A stretch of DNA of 64,000 nt from Melastoma dodecandrum (lineage: Eukaryota; Streptophyta; Magnoliopsida; Myrtales; Melastomataceae). The position numbers were made by a program, and so were the translations under genes. The notes below the pieces were generated by a model. It was not told the DNA's origin and did not search any database. It saw only the letters and a list, made by a program, of their open reading frames with translations. Numbering within the stretch: position 1 is the first letter of the stretch; each line of letters starts with the position of its first letter. Below are positions 11,901 through 22,797 of this stretch, one piece after another. The stretch lies in assembly GCA_029817715.1 (NCBI GenBank), contig JARUPY010000089.1:2431501-2495500 (forward strand), in the 5' to 3' direction.

Positions 11901-13159
11901 GTAGTTTCGGCTCCAGACTTGGGTAGCACACCACTTCCAATTCCCACTTTGGCATCTGCCTCAGCGTTCCTGCAAACCAATATATATGTACACATAATTG
12001 AAGAACAATAAAAAATGGCTCTCCCATCTGGATCTTGTTGCTACATGACTATAACACAAACCTTTGACGGTTCAAGTTGCCTTTCTGGATAGTTGCAACT
12101 GCTTGATCCCTTAGATTGTTTGTGACACTCCTCTTTGTTATAAGCATGGAGTCTGGTGACTTTTTCACAGTGTCTAAGCTTGTCAATATACAACAGAACA
12201 ATCAACTATCTGAATCACATAAAAATTCACAAAATCAGCAGATAAGGAGAAAAGCATACGGGAGGAAACTGCTTGGGCAAAGCTGGCAGAAAAGGAAGAA
12301 TCCAGACTTTTATAAATCCCCACAATGTTAACAATGTGACGCGCGGGCCTTAGATCTGCAATCAACAGTCAGGGGGACAATTGTATTATGAATTTCAGAA
12401 GAACACAAAAAGGCTAAGTCAGAGCACCAATTTTGAAGTTAGCATTAATATCAAAGTGCGTAAAACCATTTGAAATGAAGCTATCATTACAAAGATTTCA
12501 GTATATGCAACCACATGTACCTTGAATACAGTACCCAACTTGACAGAGAGGGCACGAGGGTTCAGATTCTGTCGCAGAGGGCAGGCAACCACTAGAAGAG
12601 ATTGCATAAAATATTAGAGACGCCACATAACTAAAAGGTAAAGCAATCGGACCAAAAAGAAGAACCATACCAGCAAAATATGTGATCACAAGGAAGCAGC
12701 ACTGGCCGACTCAAGAAGTTTAGGCTGTGTTAAAATAGCAGAGACTTTTCAGGAAACAAAAAAAATTGCAGAAAAGAAAACACAGAATGTTGCACATCTA
12801 GCAATCCGATGATTGACTCCACTAGTGTGACTTTCAACCCGGCCAGGTACACCTCCGATCCCAACACAAACAAATCATAGGATCAAGTTCCAATCTTTTA
12901 AACAAAACAGAGAAAACCAATAAGTCTATGCCACTCGGTATGGTATGCCGTAAATCGAATGAAAAAAAAACAGCCCCAAATCGCCAACTAATCATAATCC
13001 CACTCAGACTTCAAACCCAGATATCAACAACCAGGCATATCCGGAAAACATCACGACAACATACCAAAGGGGACACTTGAGCTCGAGACCCAGCTTCTGG
13101 AGGTGCAGTACCCACGGATTCATTGCCGCCCTCTTACGCTCCGGAGTCGAATTGCTCAT
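8985..13159 (-). CDS. BARD1: BARD1 (BRCA1-associated RING domain protein 1 / ROW1), multi-exon
   Basis: Starts MSNSTPERKRAAMNPWVLHL at 13159. Exon 1 (13065-13159) and exon 2 (12671-12724) join in frame and carry the first RING cysteines (CPLC, then PVLLPCDHIFC); exon 3 near 12540-12600 supplies the closing CPLC, giving a C3HC4 RING. Further exons encode a low-complexity middle, then an extended PHD finger (ICGFCQTG near 11,300; CCKCGLKGAALGCYAQSC near 10,690; CSARRTLHLSCQ near 10,470), and finally two BRCT repeats (9,600-9,880 and 8,985-9,350). RING, extended PHD and tandem BRCT is the plant BARD1 layout. In Arabidopsis it works with BRCA1 in homologous-recombination repair and represses WUSCHEL. 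As I recall PSAT1 is its neighbour in Arabidopsis; here EXO84 lies between them. Confidence 0.92.
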
Positions 13160-13582
13160 CTCTGATCGGAAAACGAATAGGACACAACAGACTGCGACCC
13201 GGTTACCCGCGTTTCAGACCAAAAAGCGGCCGCCACGAGTGAATTAATCAGGAGCGGTTGTCCTAGAGACAGACACTGTGTCGGATCTTTATTTGGAATT
13301 TGGCGGGAAGAAGTAAATTTACACCGAAAGATTTCGCATTCTTCGAAATTAAAAAGAAAGACACAACAGTGGCGCCAACCAGTTATTTCCCTCTCATTTT
13401 AGGATCGAACCGTCCATGAGCTTAATGGCCCGTTGGGTTCAGCCCGTCATGCCCAGCCCGCCCATTTAATGATCGGACTGGACCGAAATCTCCCGATAAT
13501 GGGCTGACCCGGCCCTGACCGACCCGACCCGATGGGAAAACTACTGGCCATTTCTTTCTGGGAAACCAATACATGAATGTCC
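13160..13582. promoter_or_regulatory. BARD1 promoter and EXO84 3' flank
   Basis: A 423-bp spacer. The part next to BARD1 contains the sequence TTTGGCGGGAAGAAG at about 13,299-13,313, which carries a TTTSGCGS-type E2F site (TTTGGCGGG). An E2F site fits an S-phase DNA-repair gene, but the link is an inference. The part near EXO84 is rich in GGCCC and GACCCG repeats. Confidence 0.5.
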
Positions 13583-16426
13583 TTATTTCTGGTCTTCCAG
13601 ATCTTCAATGACATGAAGTCCTTGCACGACACTTTGAGTAGTAGTAACCGAGTCTTCTTCTACGACGGGAGTATCAGTGACATCTCTCGGGGAAGACACG
13701 TCGGGCGGCTCGCCGTCCTCAGCTTCAGTGGTGATGTGATCAGTAGCTGAGGCACCTAGTGTGTGCAGCGGATTCTTATTCTCTTCCTCTTCCACGAATT
13801 CCATTAGCCTCCTTACGGACTCCTTTGCGGCAGCATCTATATTTCTGGAATTCATGACAACCCCGGGGACTGATTAGCTTTGGTCCAGTGTTTAGACTTT
13901 TATGTACAGATAATGGTATGGGTGGGAATGACTTGCACACGGTTCAGGATACGGAATGGAGAACGAGAACACATTACCTTTGAAGGGTCGGGTTGGCAGA
14001 ATGGCGGATGGAGTTTGAGAGTGATTCGAGGGCTGATGGGTCTTCGGAAAAGTACCCTCCTTGTTTTGCGATTTCGACAAGGAATCGCGAGTCAACTGCA
14101 AACTGTAGGAAGAAATCACATAATCAGGAGAAACACTCATTTAAGAAATTCTTGATGCTTTACGATCCCAATGGTGGCATAACTATTACCTGTTCTGGAT
14201 TTTCTCGATATCGAAGCACTAGGTCGTGAACATAGCCGTCAGAGTCCAAATTTGTCCTTGTATTCTCGAGCCAGGCAAAAGCGGCTTCGATGAGCTCCCT
14301 CAGCAGCTCCGGTAACCGACTACTCTCAAAGGCTTCCTCTTCGGAGAGCCGTTCTAACTTCCTGAGCTCCAAGAACAATACCTGAGGATTCGGATAATGT
14401 TATTAACAGTGATCAAGTCCTCAAAATTTCTTATTCGGCCTTTGAGTTCTGATGATTTAGTACAACGGAACCTGAAAGAAAGGCGAGGGCGTCAGGCCAT
14501 CAAATCCCCCCAAACTTTGCTCATCTTCGCGGATCTCAGCATGGCAACAGCAGTCACTTCCTAAAGACATGACTCTGGACGTGAATTCTTGACAGAAGCG
14601 AGATCTTAACAGATCTGTCGCCTCTAGTACATTAGAGAAGCACAAATCAAACCCATCGCCTGGCACGTTGCTCTCGATCATCCTGCAGAAAAGGTCTTCC
14701 ATGGCAGACACATTGGCGACAATTGACACTTGGCGGGTTAACATGTCAGGCGAATCAACCTCGGGATCCTCGTTGTGGGATAGATCATAAGTCACAGCTT
14801 CTTTCAACAAGGCGACATACTCCATGTAGATATCTCTGAGCCCTTCGAAGATAGAAGTTTGCATTTGCAGCACGAGCATTGGCGAAACATCTTCCACGAT
14901 AGCCTAAAGAAATTGCGTTTAATAGTGGACTGTAAGTTAAACGGTAGAACGGGAATTTTGCATGCGCGATTAAGAGACTAACGAACCTGCAACAGCGTCA
15001 CTAGTTTCCTGCCGCTGTTAGAAAGATAACAACACTCTGGGTACTCTCCTTCAGCCGCCGCTGAATCCCTGCTGGCTAAAATACCCGAGACGAGATACTT
15101 ACCGAGGATCCAATCATCGGAAGCCGTGAATATGCGGATGACCTTCTTGTAATGCTCTACGTGGATCTTCAGGACTTCCACCATACAAGGCCGGATTCCA
15201 TCAACGAGTTGATCACTTAGATCAATCCCCTGACCTTCTAGAAGAGAACAGTACGACAACGCAAACTCCATGCAGTGTACTGCTGTCAACAGTCCCCCAT
15301 TTATGTCGGAGATGGACTTCACATATGTGCTGAAAGTTCCTGCGAACTCTTTCGTTTCTTCCTCAGCCCATTGAGTAAGCTCTCGAGTATCGGCAGATTT
15401 TTCCTCCCCATTGAGCATCCGGAAGCTCTTAGCTGCTTGAGAAACTAATGAGAAGACGAGCTTCGAGAGGTCTCTTATGTATATACCATCATGGAACGAC
15501 AAACTCAAATGCTCCAGCCGTCGTGTCCCGGTGGCAATCCGATGATGGTAGTACTTGAAGAGCAACTGGTTCACGGTACTTCCGTTTCCTAGTCTCTTAA
15601 GACGGGCTAATGTAGTTTGCAGTTCTGGTGCAGAAATTCTCGGGTTCTCTGCAAATCGAGTGAGTTGCAACGTTACTGTGGCTTCCACCTCAGAAATCAA
15701 GGACTTGATCGGTTGTAGCATATCCGGTGGATGCTCGTTCTCCTCTTCCATCCTCAGCAGGTCCTCGTTCTCCTTTTCAAGTATTGTGAGGGCTTCATCT
15801 AATCGATTCTCCACCAAAAGTATATCCAGAGTCTCCGAAAACTCGGCAACATGTGCGTCCAATTCACTCATATAAATCAGCTCATCATCGCTGTCATCCC
15901 GAGCCTTGTTAACCTCGCCCATCCACAAATTTTCATGAAGACCATCCATGAGATCGGCGACAAGCTTTTTCTGATCAGAAACATGACTCTTCAGCTGGTC
16001 CATTTCATGTTCCATAACTCCAACCTCTTCGAAGATTCTGGGCATGAACAAAAAACTAACCACAGGACTCAATGACTAATCGAACTCCAGATTGTCCGTA
16101 AACCATACCTGATGAACGTGGTATAATCGGATAAGATGGCCTTGTAGAAATCCTCATCGGATTCCTCCTTCAACTCCACTAATTCCGAGCAAAGATGTTT
16201 AATTCCCTGCCGCGAACCAAACCATAAAACTTCATCTGAAACCTCTGCAATCGAAAGAGATCTGGGGTACCATTGCAGTCATGGACTGGAACTCGTCATC
16301 CTGCCCGTCGAAGTCATCATCGGTGTGGACGGAGGAAACGTCGTCAGAGCCCGCGCCAGATACGCGGTCGTCGTCAGTGTCCTGGTGATCCCTGAACAAG
16401 AACTTCGTGGGGGCGGTAGTCTCCAT
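13583..16426 (-). CDS. EXO84A: Exocyst complex subunit EXO84, EXO84A-like
   Basis: A subunit of the octameric exocyst that tethers secretory vesicles to the plasma membrane. The start METTAPTKFLFRDHQ at 16426 gives the short acidic N terminus (Asp/Ser-rich, residues about 12-45) and QSMTA typical of the EXO84A group. After a small exon (about 16,110-16,220), the long exon 14,978-16,040 carries the Vps51/Exo84 coiled-coil head (RIFEEVGVMEHEMDQLKSHV) and the helical EXO84 core (LLFKYYHHRIATGTRRLEHL). Exons at 14,457-14,900, 14,160-14,380 and 13,583-13,855 complete the C terminus, which ends in an acidic, probably disordered tail. An upstream ATG at 16519 in the same frame would add 31 residues without known family features. 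EXO84 is certain; the A subtype is from remembered sequences. Confidence 0.87.
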
Positions 16427-16865
16427 CGTCGATGCTGAAGAATGAAGATGATCAGCAACAAGGCCAAAATTTGAACTTGGTAATGTCATTTCTGCTTTGG
16501 TTTCTTCATCAAAGGACAAGGTCTTTTATGTCTCAATCCCATTTAATATAAACCTTTTATTTAAGGAGCGACATTATTAGGAACATTCGTGGTCACCTAA
16601 TGGTGAACAAAATGCTTACTATTAAATGATGTGATTATATAGCAATCAATCAATTATTGGAAACATTTAGAGGGCTTAATATAGGAAATTTCTAGAATGC
16701 TTCCTGTGACGACACGTGTCCAGCGGGACTGGCCACTACACGAACGCGATCAGTCGCAGCACCTGAGAACTCCGAGACGGGATAGCGAGTAACAATCCAG
16801 TGGACCGCTCCCTATTTTAAGGGCACACGTGGCCTCGCTTCCGGAGTCGCAAATGCAGGAGTTTT
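16427..16865. promoter_or_regulatory. EXO84 upstream region
   Basis: Divergent spacer between EXO84 and PSAT1, left part. AT-rich at 16,540-16,690, then GC-richer with GACACGTGTCC at 16,707-16,717, a palindromic G-box (CACGTG) site. No other element recognised. Confidence 0.4.
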
Positions 16866-17597
16866 GTTCCAATATGACGTTGATTCCTAAATTATTTCGC
16901 CAAATGACCTCGTAAGTTTGGAAATTCTTCAACTAACCTGGCGAAATCGGCCTTGTAAGACCGACTTTTTCATAAGCGAAGTGAAGTGGGCCTTACAAAG
17001 GCCGACTTTATGGTCGCATAAAGTCGGCCTTTGTAAGGCCCACTTCCGAGCACTTAAATAAAAAAGCTTCAACTTCACATGAAGTCGGCCTTACAAAGGC
17101 CGACTCCTTTCAACGTTAAAAAAAAGAACTTTTATCCCATATTTCTATTAGACGAAGAAGGCACGCTGAGGAGACGCAAATGTTTCCCTATTGTCAAGAT
17201 CTTTTCCTATTGCCAAGATCTTTCCCCGTTGCCAAAATCTTTTCCTTATATATATTTGCCAAAATCTTTGGAAATTATGGATAAAAGTTTTTTTTTAACG
17301 GGAGTCGGATTAAGGCCGACTTTCTTGTTGCCTTATGGAAGTCTGTCTTACAAAAGTCGACGTTTTTTTATGTAAGTGCTCGAAAGTCGGCTTTGCAAAG
17401 GCTGATTTCATGCGAGAGGGACGAATGGCATGAAGTCGGCCTTGTTCGGCTATAGGAAAATTTGCCTTAAAAAGGCCGAATTCTTTCGTGATCAAAATTC
17501 GCCTTTGTAAACCCTATTTCGTCAGATTAATTAATTGAGTAATTTCCAAATTTTAGAGATCATTTAGCCAAATAATTTGAAAACCTCGTATTAGAAC
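16866..17597. mobile_element. Foldback/MITE-like element with long inverted arms and an internal GGCC palindrome array
   Basis: The outer arms pair over roughly 90 bp: 16,866-16,965 matches the reverse complement of 17,505-17,597 (shared blocks AAATTATTT, TTTGGAAATT and GACGAAAT/GGCGAAAT). Between them a palindromic unit related to AAGTCGGCCTTACAAAGG recurs about eight to ten times in both orientations. One pair is perfect: 16,984-17,010 and 17,019-17,045 form a 27-bp stem around an 8-nt loop. There is no transposase. It lies between the divergent genes EXO84 and PSAT1. Superfamily is unclear; a clean target duplication was not found. Confidence 0.75.
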
Positions 17598-17790
17598 AGG
17601 TGGAAAACGTCCACGGTGTGGAGGTCTGCGCCCGAACAATTACCCCCGATGCTATTTATAAGGCGTCACGACGTCTCCACCAACGGTTAGTCAGACTGTT
17701 GAAGCTTCGCGTTGGACGGAGACTGGAGAAGTTGATGTTCCGTGTATGTACGGAGTTCCTCCTTATCGACCGCGGCGAAGGTTGCGGACG
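17598..17790 (+). promoter_or_regulatory. PSAT1 core promoter and leader
   Basis: The 193 bp between the foldback element and the PSAT1 start contain CTATTTATAAGG at about 17,652-17,663, a good TATA box 128 bp before the ATG. The core promoter is therefore close to the repeat element. Confidence 0.55.
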
Positions 17791-20700
17791 ATGAGCTCCG
17801 CGCGCGGAATCTCCGCCCTGGCGATTATGGCCGTTATGGCGATTGCGGTAATGGCGAGTGCCTCGGCGTCGGCGTCGGGAGAGGAGGTCTTGGAGGCGAG
17901 GAAGAAGCTGTCCGGGATCATCATCCCTGGATTCGCTTCGACGCAGCTGAGGGCGTGGTCCATCCTCGACTGTCCGTACTCTCCGCTCGACTTCAATCCT
18001 CTCGATCTTGTGTGGCTGGACACCACGAAGGTCTAAGGAAGTTACTGTTGCATTTTTTTTTTCGAAAACGGAGTCGTCTTGATTTTCATGTTGGTTAAGT
18101 ATGTCATGCTTGTTTTGGAACTTGCGCAGCTTCTTTCTGCCGTGAATTGCTGGCTCAAGTGCATGATACTTGATCCTTATAATCAGACGGATCATCCTGA
18201 ATGCAAGTCCAGGCCGGACAGTGGCCTCTCTGCAATCACGGAGCTTGATCCTGGTTATATTACTGGTAACTGACTCGATGCTCGGAATGGCCGCTATGCT
18301 GTCGGATGCCTTCTGTTTCATTTTGTCGTTTAAGTGTGATGGGGGAGATCTTGTTTGTGGAGGTTGTTTCTTGGTGTAGGTCCTCTCTCGTCTGTATGGA
18401 AGGAATGGGTGAGATGGTGTATTGAGTTTGGGATCGAGCCTAATTCTATCATTGCCGTTCCATATGATTGGCGACTATCACCGTCAATGCTCGAGGAGCG
18501 TGATCTTTACTTCCATAAGCTAAAGTATGTTCTTCTCTGGAAAACTCCCAATGTGCAGTGCTCGTTGCCTGCTTTTTCTCTGTCGCCACAAAATCTAGTT
18601 TATGTATCTGTCAACAATTTTTGGATGGTTATTGCCGGGGGGGAACCTTATTCATCCATCGTGATCCATCCAACATATGAAATCTTTCCTTGTTCAATTG
18701 CAGTTTTAAGTGAATTAGGAAATGAGATAAATCAGGAGAATTTTTTTATTTAATTGTCCTCACTTCTTACATTTTGAACCATGAAAGTGAATATTGGTTT
18801 ATGAAACGTACGATATTTTTCATGTTTGTTCTCCATTACGGTGTGTGGAAGCATCCAGCATATTCCCAAATTATGAATATTAGCACCTCTTCATGCCTAT
18901 TCGTTTTTGGGACGAGGCAGGTTGACATTTGAAACTGCATTCAAACTACGTGGAGGGCCATCATTAGTTTTTGCGCATTCCCTGGGAAACAATGTTTTTC
19001 GTTACTTCTTGGAGTGGTTGAAGCTGGAAATTGCCCCAAAGCAATACATGAAGTGGCTGGATGACCACATATATGCCTATTTTGCCGTTGGTAGATTTTC
19101 TTCAGAAAATTTATTTTGTTTCTTTTTGTTGGCTGGCTCCTAGTAGGTAGCTGTTGTCATATACCAAAACAAACATTACATTTTACTTTCCTCTGTCATA
19201 GGAGCTCCACTTCTTGGAGCAATCGAAACCGTCAGGGCCTCACTTTCCGGATTTACATCTGGACTTCCTATTCCTGAGGTCACCTCTCCATGTCTACTCT
19301 ATTGTACTTCCCGAAATGCACCCAGATTTACCAAAGATATGAATGCGATTGTATTTCTCCTAGCACTTTTATCACCAATCATTTTACTTCTCAAAGCTTC
19401 TGTTGTGAAGCATCCATTTGTTTCCATTCAGCATGAAATAGTTAAGCTTTTCTCAAGGCAATTGAACAAGAGCTTAGATTTTTCTGTCAACTTCACTTGT
19501 GGAATGCTAACATCCGTCAGTTTCCATGCAAGGTATCAGGGAACAGCTAGACTGCTGTTCAACTCATTTGGTTCTTCTTTGTGGATGATGCCATTCTCCA
19601 AGAACTGTAAAGCGGATAATAACTATTGGAAACACTTCTCTCTGGCTCACAAAGCGGATCACATATATCATTGTGACGAGGAGGAATTTCAGTCAAACTA
19701 TTCTGGTTGGCCAACGAATTTAATAAACATTGAAGTTCCTTCAAATCGTGGTGGGTGCAGGAAGTCTTTTGTACTGAGTGTAATGGCTGGGAATAGGATA
19801 CGACTTTTCCTGATTCTTCTCTCCGATTTTCAGGATTTGAGGCCTACCCATCTATTTCAGACATTCCGGAGGCTAACATCTCAAGCATGGAATGTGGATT
19901 GCCTACTCAGCTATCTTTCTCAGCTAGAGAGTTGGCCGATGGAACGTTCTTCAAAGCAATTGAGGATTACGATCCAGATAGCAAAAGACTTCTGCACCAA
20001 TTGCAAAAGTAAGAGTTTATTTCAGCAAGGGATCTTGCAATTTTAGCCTAACTTTCTTTAAACCTCCCCTTTGAACTGACCATCTTGTGCTTTAGGCTAT
20101 ATCATGGGGATCCTGTTCTGAATCCTCTGACCCCTTGGGAGAGACCACCCCTAAAGAATGTCTTCTGTATATACGGAGTAGATTTGAAGACTGAGGTATA
20201 CATTTTTTTTCCTTTTCTGTTGGCAGGTCAGTGTTCTCTTGTTGGTCTGCATGTTGACAGTGATTTTCAGGTAGGTTACTATTTTGCACCCAGTGGAAAG
20301 CCCTATCCTGACAACTGGATCATTACTGATATCATTTATGAACACGAGGGATACTTGCTCTCTAGGTGAGTAATTGCTGTATGTAGGATTCATTTAATTT
20401 GAACGGCTGCGACTTGTTTCTACCTACTTTACTCATTGGACAGAAGAACCAATGTGTTGTCATCATTTATAAATTTGGGGACTGCCCTGAACTAGGCAGG
20501 TGAGGCACAGTTTCTCCTGGCCCTGGGCAGCAGAGATTCAAGCTTCGTAACGTTATCAATTGTTCATTTCTCTCACTCTCAGAAACTACCAGAAGGGCAT
20601 CACATATGAAGTAGATATTAGATTTGCATTTTTCATAAAAGCTTATTGTTGATAGATAATATTGGCATTTCTGGGAAGAAATTGTTGGTGTTACTACATA

Positions 20701-22043
20701 TTTGACGTTACAAAATGTATGCATCTTGGTTGATTAAATATCACAGATCAGGAAACTTTGTTGAAGGAAACCCTGCAAATGCAAGTGGTGATGAAACGGT
20801 AGGGTTCTGTTAGTTTGGACCATTCTAAGTGCTGATGTTGTAAATATCTCTAATCTAGACTACTTTTTCTTATCAGGTTCCGTACCATTCTCTCTCCTGG
20901 TGCAAAAATTGGCTAGGGAAGCATGTTAATATAACCAGGGCACCACAGGTACCTATTTAATCTCCAGCTGTGTCATTTGTTTAGACAGGGAGAATTTCTT
21001 ACTGCGATCCTGAATGTCGATCTTGTACATACTAGTTACTTCTTCAGTCATTGAGGAATGGCTTTGGCAATGATTGCAAGTTTCAAATCGTTGAAAGAAT
21101 TAAAGTAGGGCAAAGTTCCATTTTCTGTCATTTGGTGTTGGAAAGTCTTACTAAAAGTCATGCAGGAGTAAACATATATAGAGGAACAACTTCCCTGTCA
21201 GTATTGACCTGATGACTAGATCTTCTATTTGATTTCTGCAGTCTGAGCACGATGGCTCTGACGTGCAAGTGGAGGTAAATGTCGAACATCAGCATGGCGA
21301 GGACATCATACCTAACATGACTCGATCACCTAAGGTCAAGTACGTCACCTTTTATGAGGATGCAGGAAGTGTACCAGGGAGGAAGACTGCAGTTTGGGAA
21401 CTCGACAAAGGTACAAGATGTTCTGATTCTCCGGCTGCTAGTTTGTTGAAATATCCAAATTTTCAAGTTCCTTTTATTTATTCATCCCCCGTGACCTGCA
21501 CTCTCGTCTCGCGATAGCAAGTTCCATTGAGGTTTGAGGAAGATTATTAATGCATTCATAATGTAGCAAACCACAGGAACATTGTTCGATCTCCTGTCCT
21601 TATGAGAGAAATCTGGCTTCAAATGTGGCACGATGTTTTCCCTGATGCAAAATCAGATTTTGTTACCAAAGGTATGGTTACCTGATCATTCCAATACAAA
21701 ATTCATACAGAATCGTGTGTAAACATTGATTTTAAGCTGCCTGCTAAGAGGTAATGTTTCGCAGCTAAGCGTGGACCCCTGAGAGATGACGACTGTTACT
21801 GGGATTACGGAAAGGCTCGTTGTGCCTGGTCCGATTATTGTGAATACCGGTATCCTTTTTTTTTTCTATTTCTCCCTAGTTTCTCTAATTATCTATTTTA
21901 TTTTAGAAAGTTGCTTCCTTTTGTATCCGTGCTCAAGCTTGTCGAGCACTGCTCTTCACAGGTACGTGTTTGGAGATGTTCATCTGGGGCAGAGCTGCAG
22001 GTTGAAGAACCCTTCATCGGATCGGTTGTGGCATTACATGTAG
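17791..22043 (+). CDS. PSAT1: PSAT1, phospholipid:sterol O-acyltransferase, 15 exons, 637 aa
   Basis: A lecithin:cholesterol acyltransferase-family enzyme that moves an acyl chain from phospholipid to sterols at the ER, making sterol esters. Fifteen exons were joined by eye: 17791-18030, 18130-18265, 18380-18524, 18921-19090, 19202-19278, 19540-19750, 19834-20008, 20096-20195, 20271-20365, 20747-20798, 20877-20948, 21242-21410, 21567-21671, 21765-21849 and 21962-22043. They sum to exactly 638 codons with stop. A hydrophobic N-terminal segment (residues about 7-30) is a signal or anchor. The lipase nucleophile motif is AHSLG, and the Asp/His part of the triad is in GDETVPYHSLSW. GIIIPGFASTQLRAW is the LCAT oxyanion/lid region. 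An in-frame ATG at 17746 is possible but lacks the direct signal-peptide context. Confidence 0.93.
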
Positions 22044-22797
22044 CAGATACACCAGCAGAGAGGTGAACTTCCCATCTCTTAGATATCGACACCTTAAGGG
22101 GGCACTAGTTACTCATGTCTCACCCCTTTTTCTTTTGGAATCATTCTTTTCCCATCAGGTTTGGTCTCACAGAACCTGTTCAAACGGATCGCCCTGTAGC
22201 TCTCTCTTTGTGATCGAGTCCTTAGGACTGTGACCACTATGATTCTTAAGCCCCCCACTACACGCCACGGCCCCAACCTCAGATTTTTAGCTTGTCATGT
22301 TTTTTTAGTTACTGGGGCTGTCCCCTACACAATGTTATCATATTAGAGGACACAGATTGAGACATATGTTGAACTATATGACCTGTCTAGGCATGGCACA
22401 GACAATCCGAGGACTCTTAGTTACAAAGGTATATGCCAATTTTACTTTTAACTCAGGAAATTTGGGAGTATGTCGAGGAGACCATACACAAAGACGAAAA
22501 TATTTCTGGAAATTGGAAAACGAGTACTACTAGAAAGGCCAGACCTGTAATCATTGCCGGAAGCAGCACAGCACTCATCATTGCTTTCGAGAGGGATATG
22601 CCAATTATCAACTATAGCTTGCCCGTGATGTCATCACTGCGCTCTCTGCTGCTATCAGCAACATACGTTTATTTTCTCCAGCCCACCAAGGCATTTGCTC
22701 CAGGATATTAATCCTTCTCATCGCCCAGGTTAAGTTACGGAGATGAAGGTAGGGCATACATATGATTACCGACCACCTTTCCATTTCTTCACAGGTA
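22044..22797. other. Convergent spacer between PSAT1 and RNE, with one unexplained open frame
   Basis: Contains the PSAT1 3' UTR and a plus-strand open frame at 22,433-22,711 (92 codons; includes IWEYVEETIHKDE and a hydrophobic end). I do not recognise it. It could be chance or a relic exon; no splice partner was found. Confidence 0.3.

Noticed and set aside
16279..16467. Second frame overlapping the EXO84 first exon
   Set aside because: Shadow frame of the acidic EXO84 N terminus; the EXO84 frame joins onward exons correctly.
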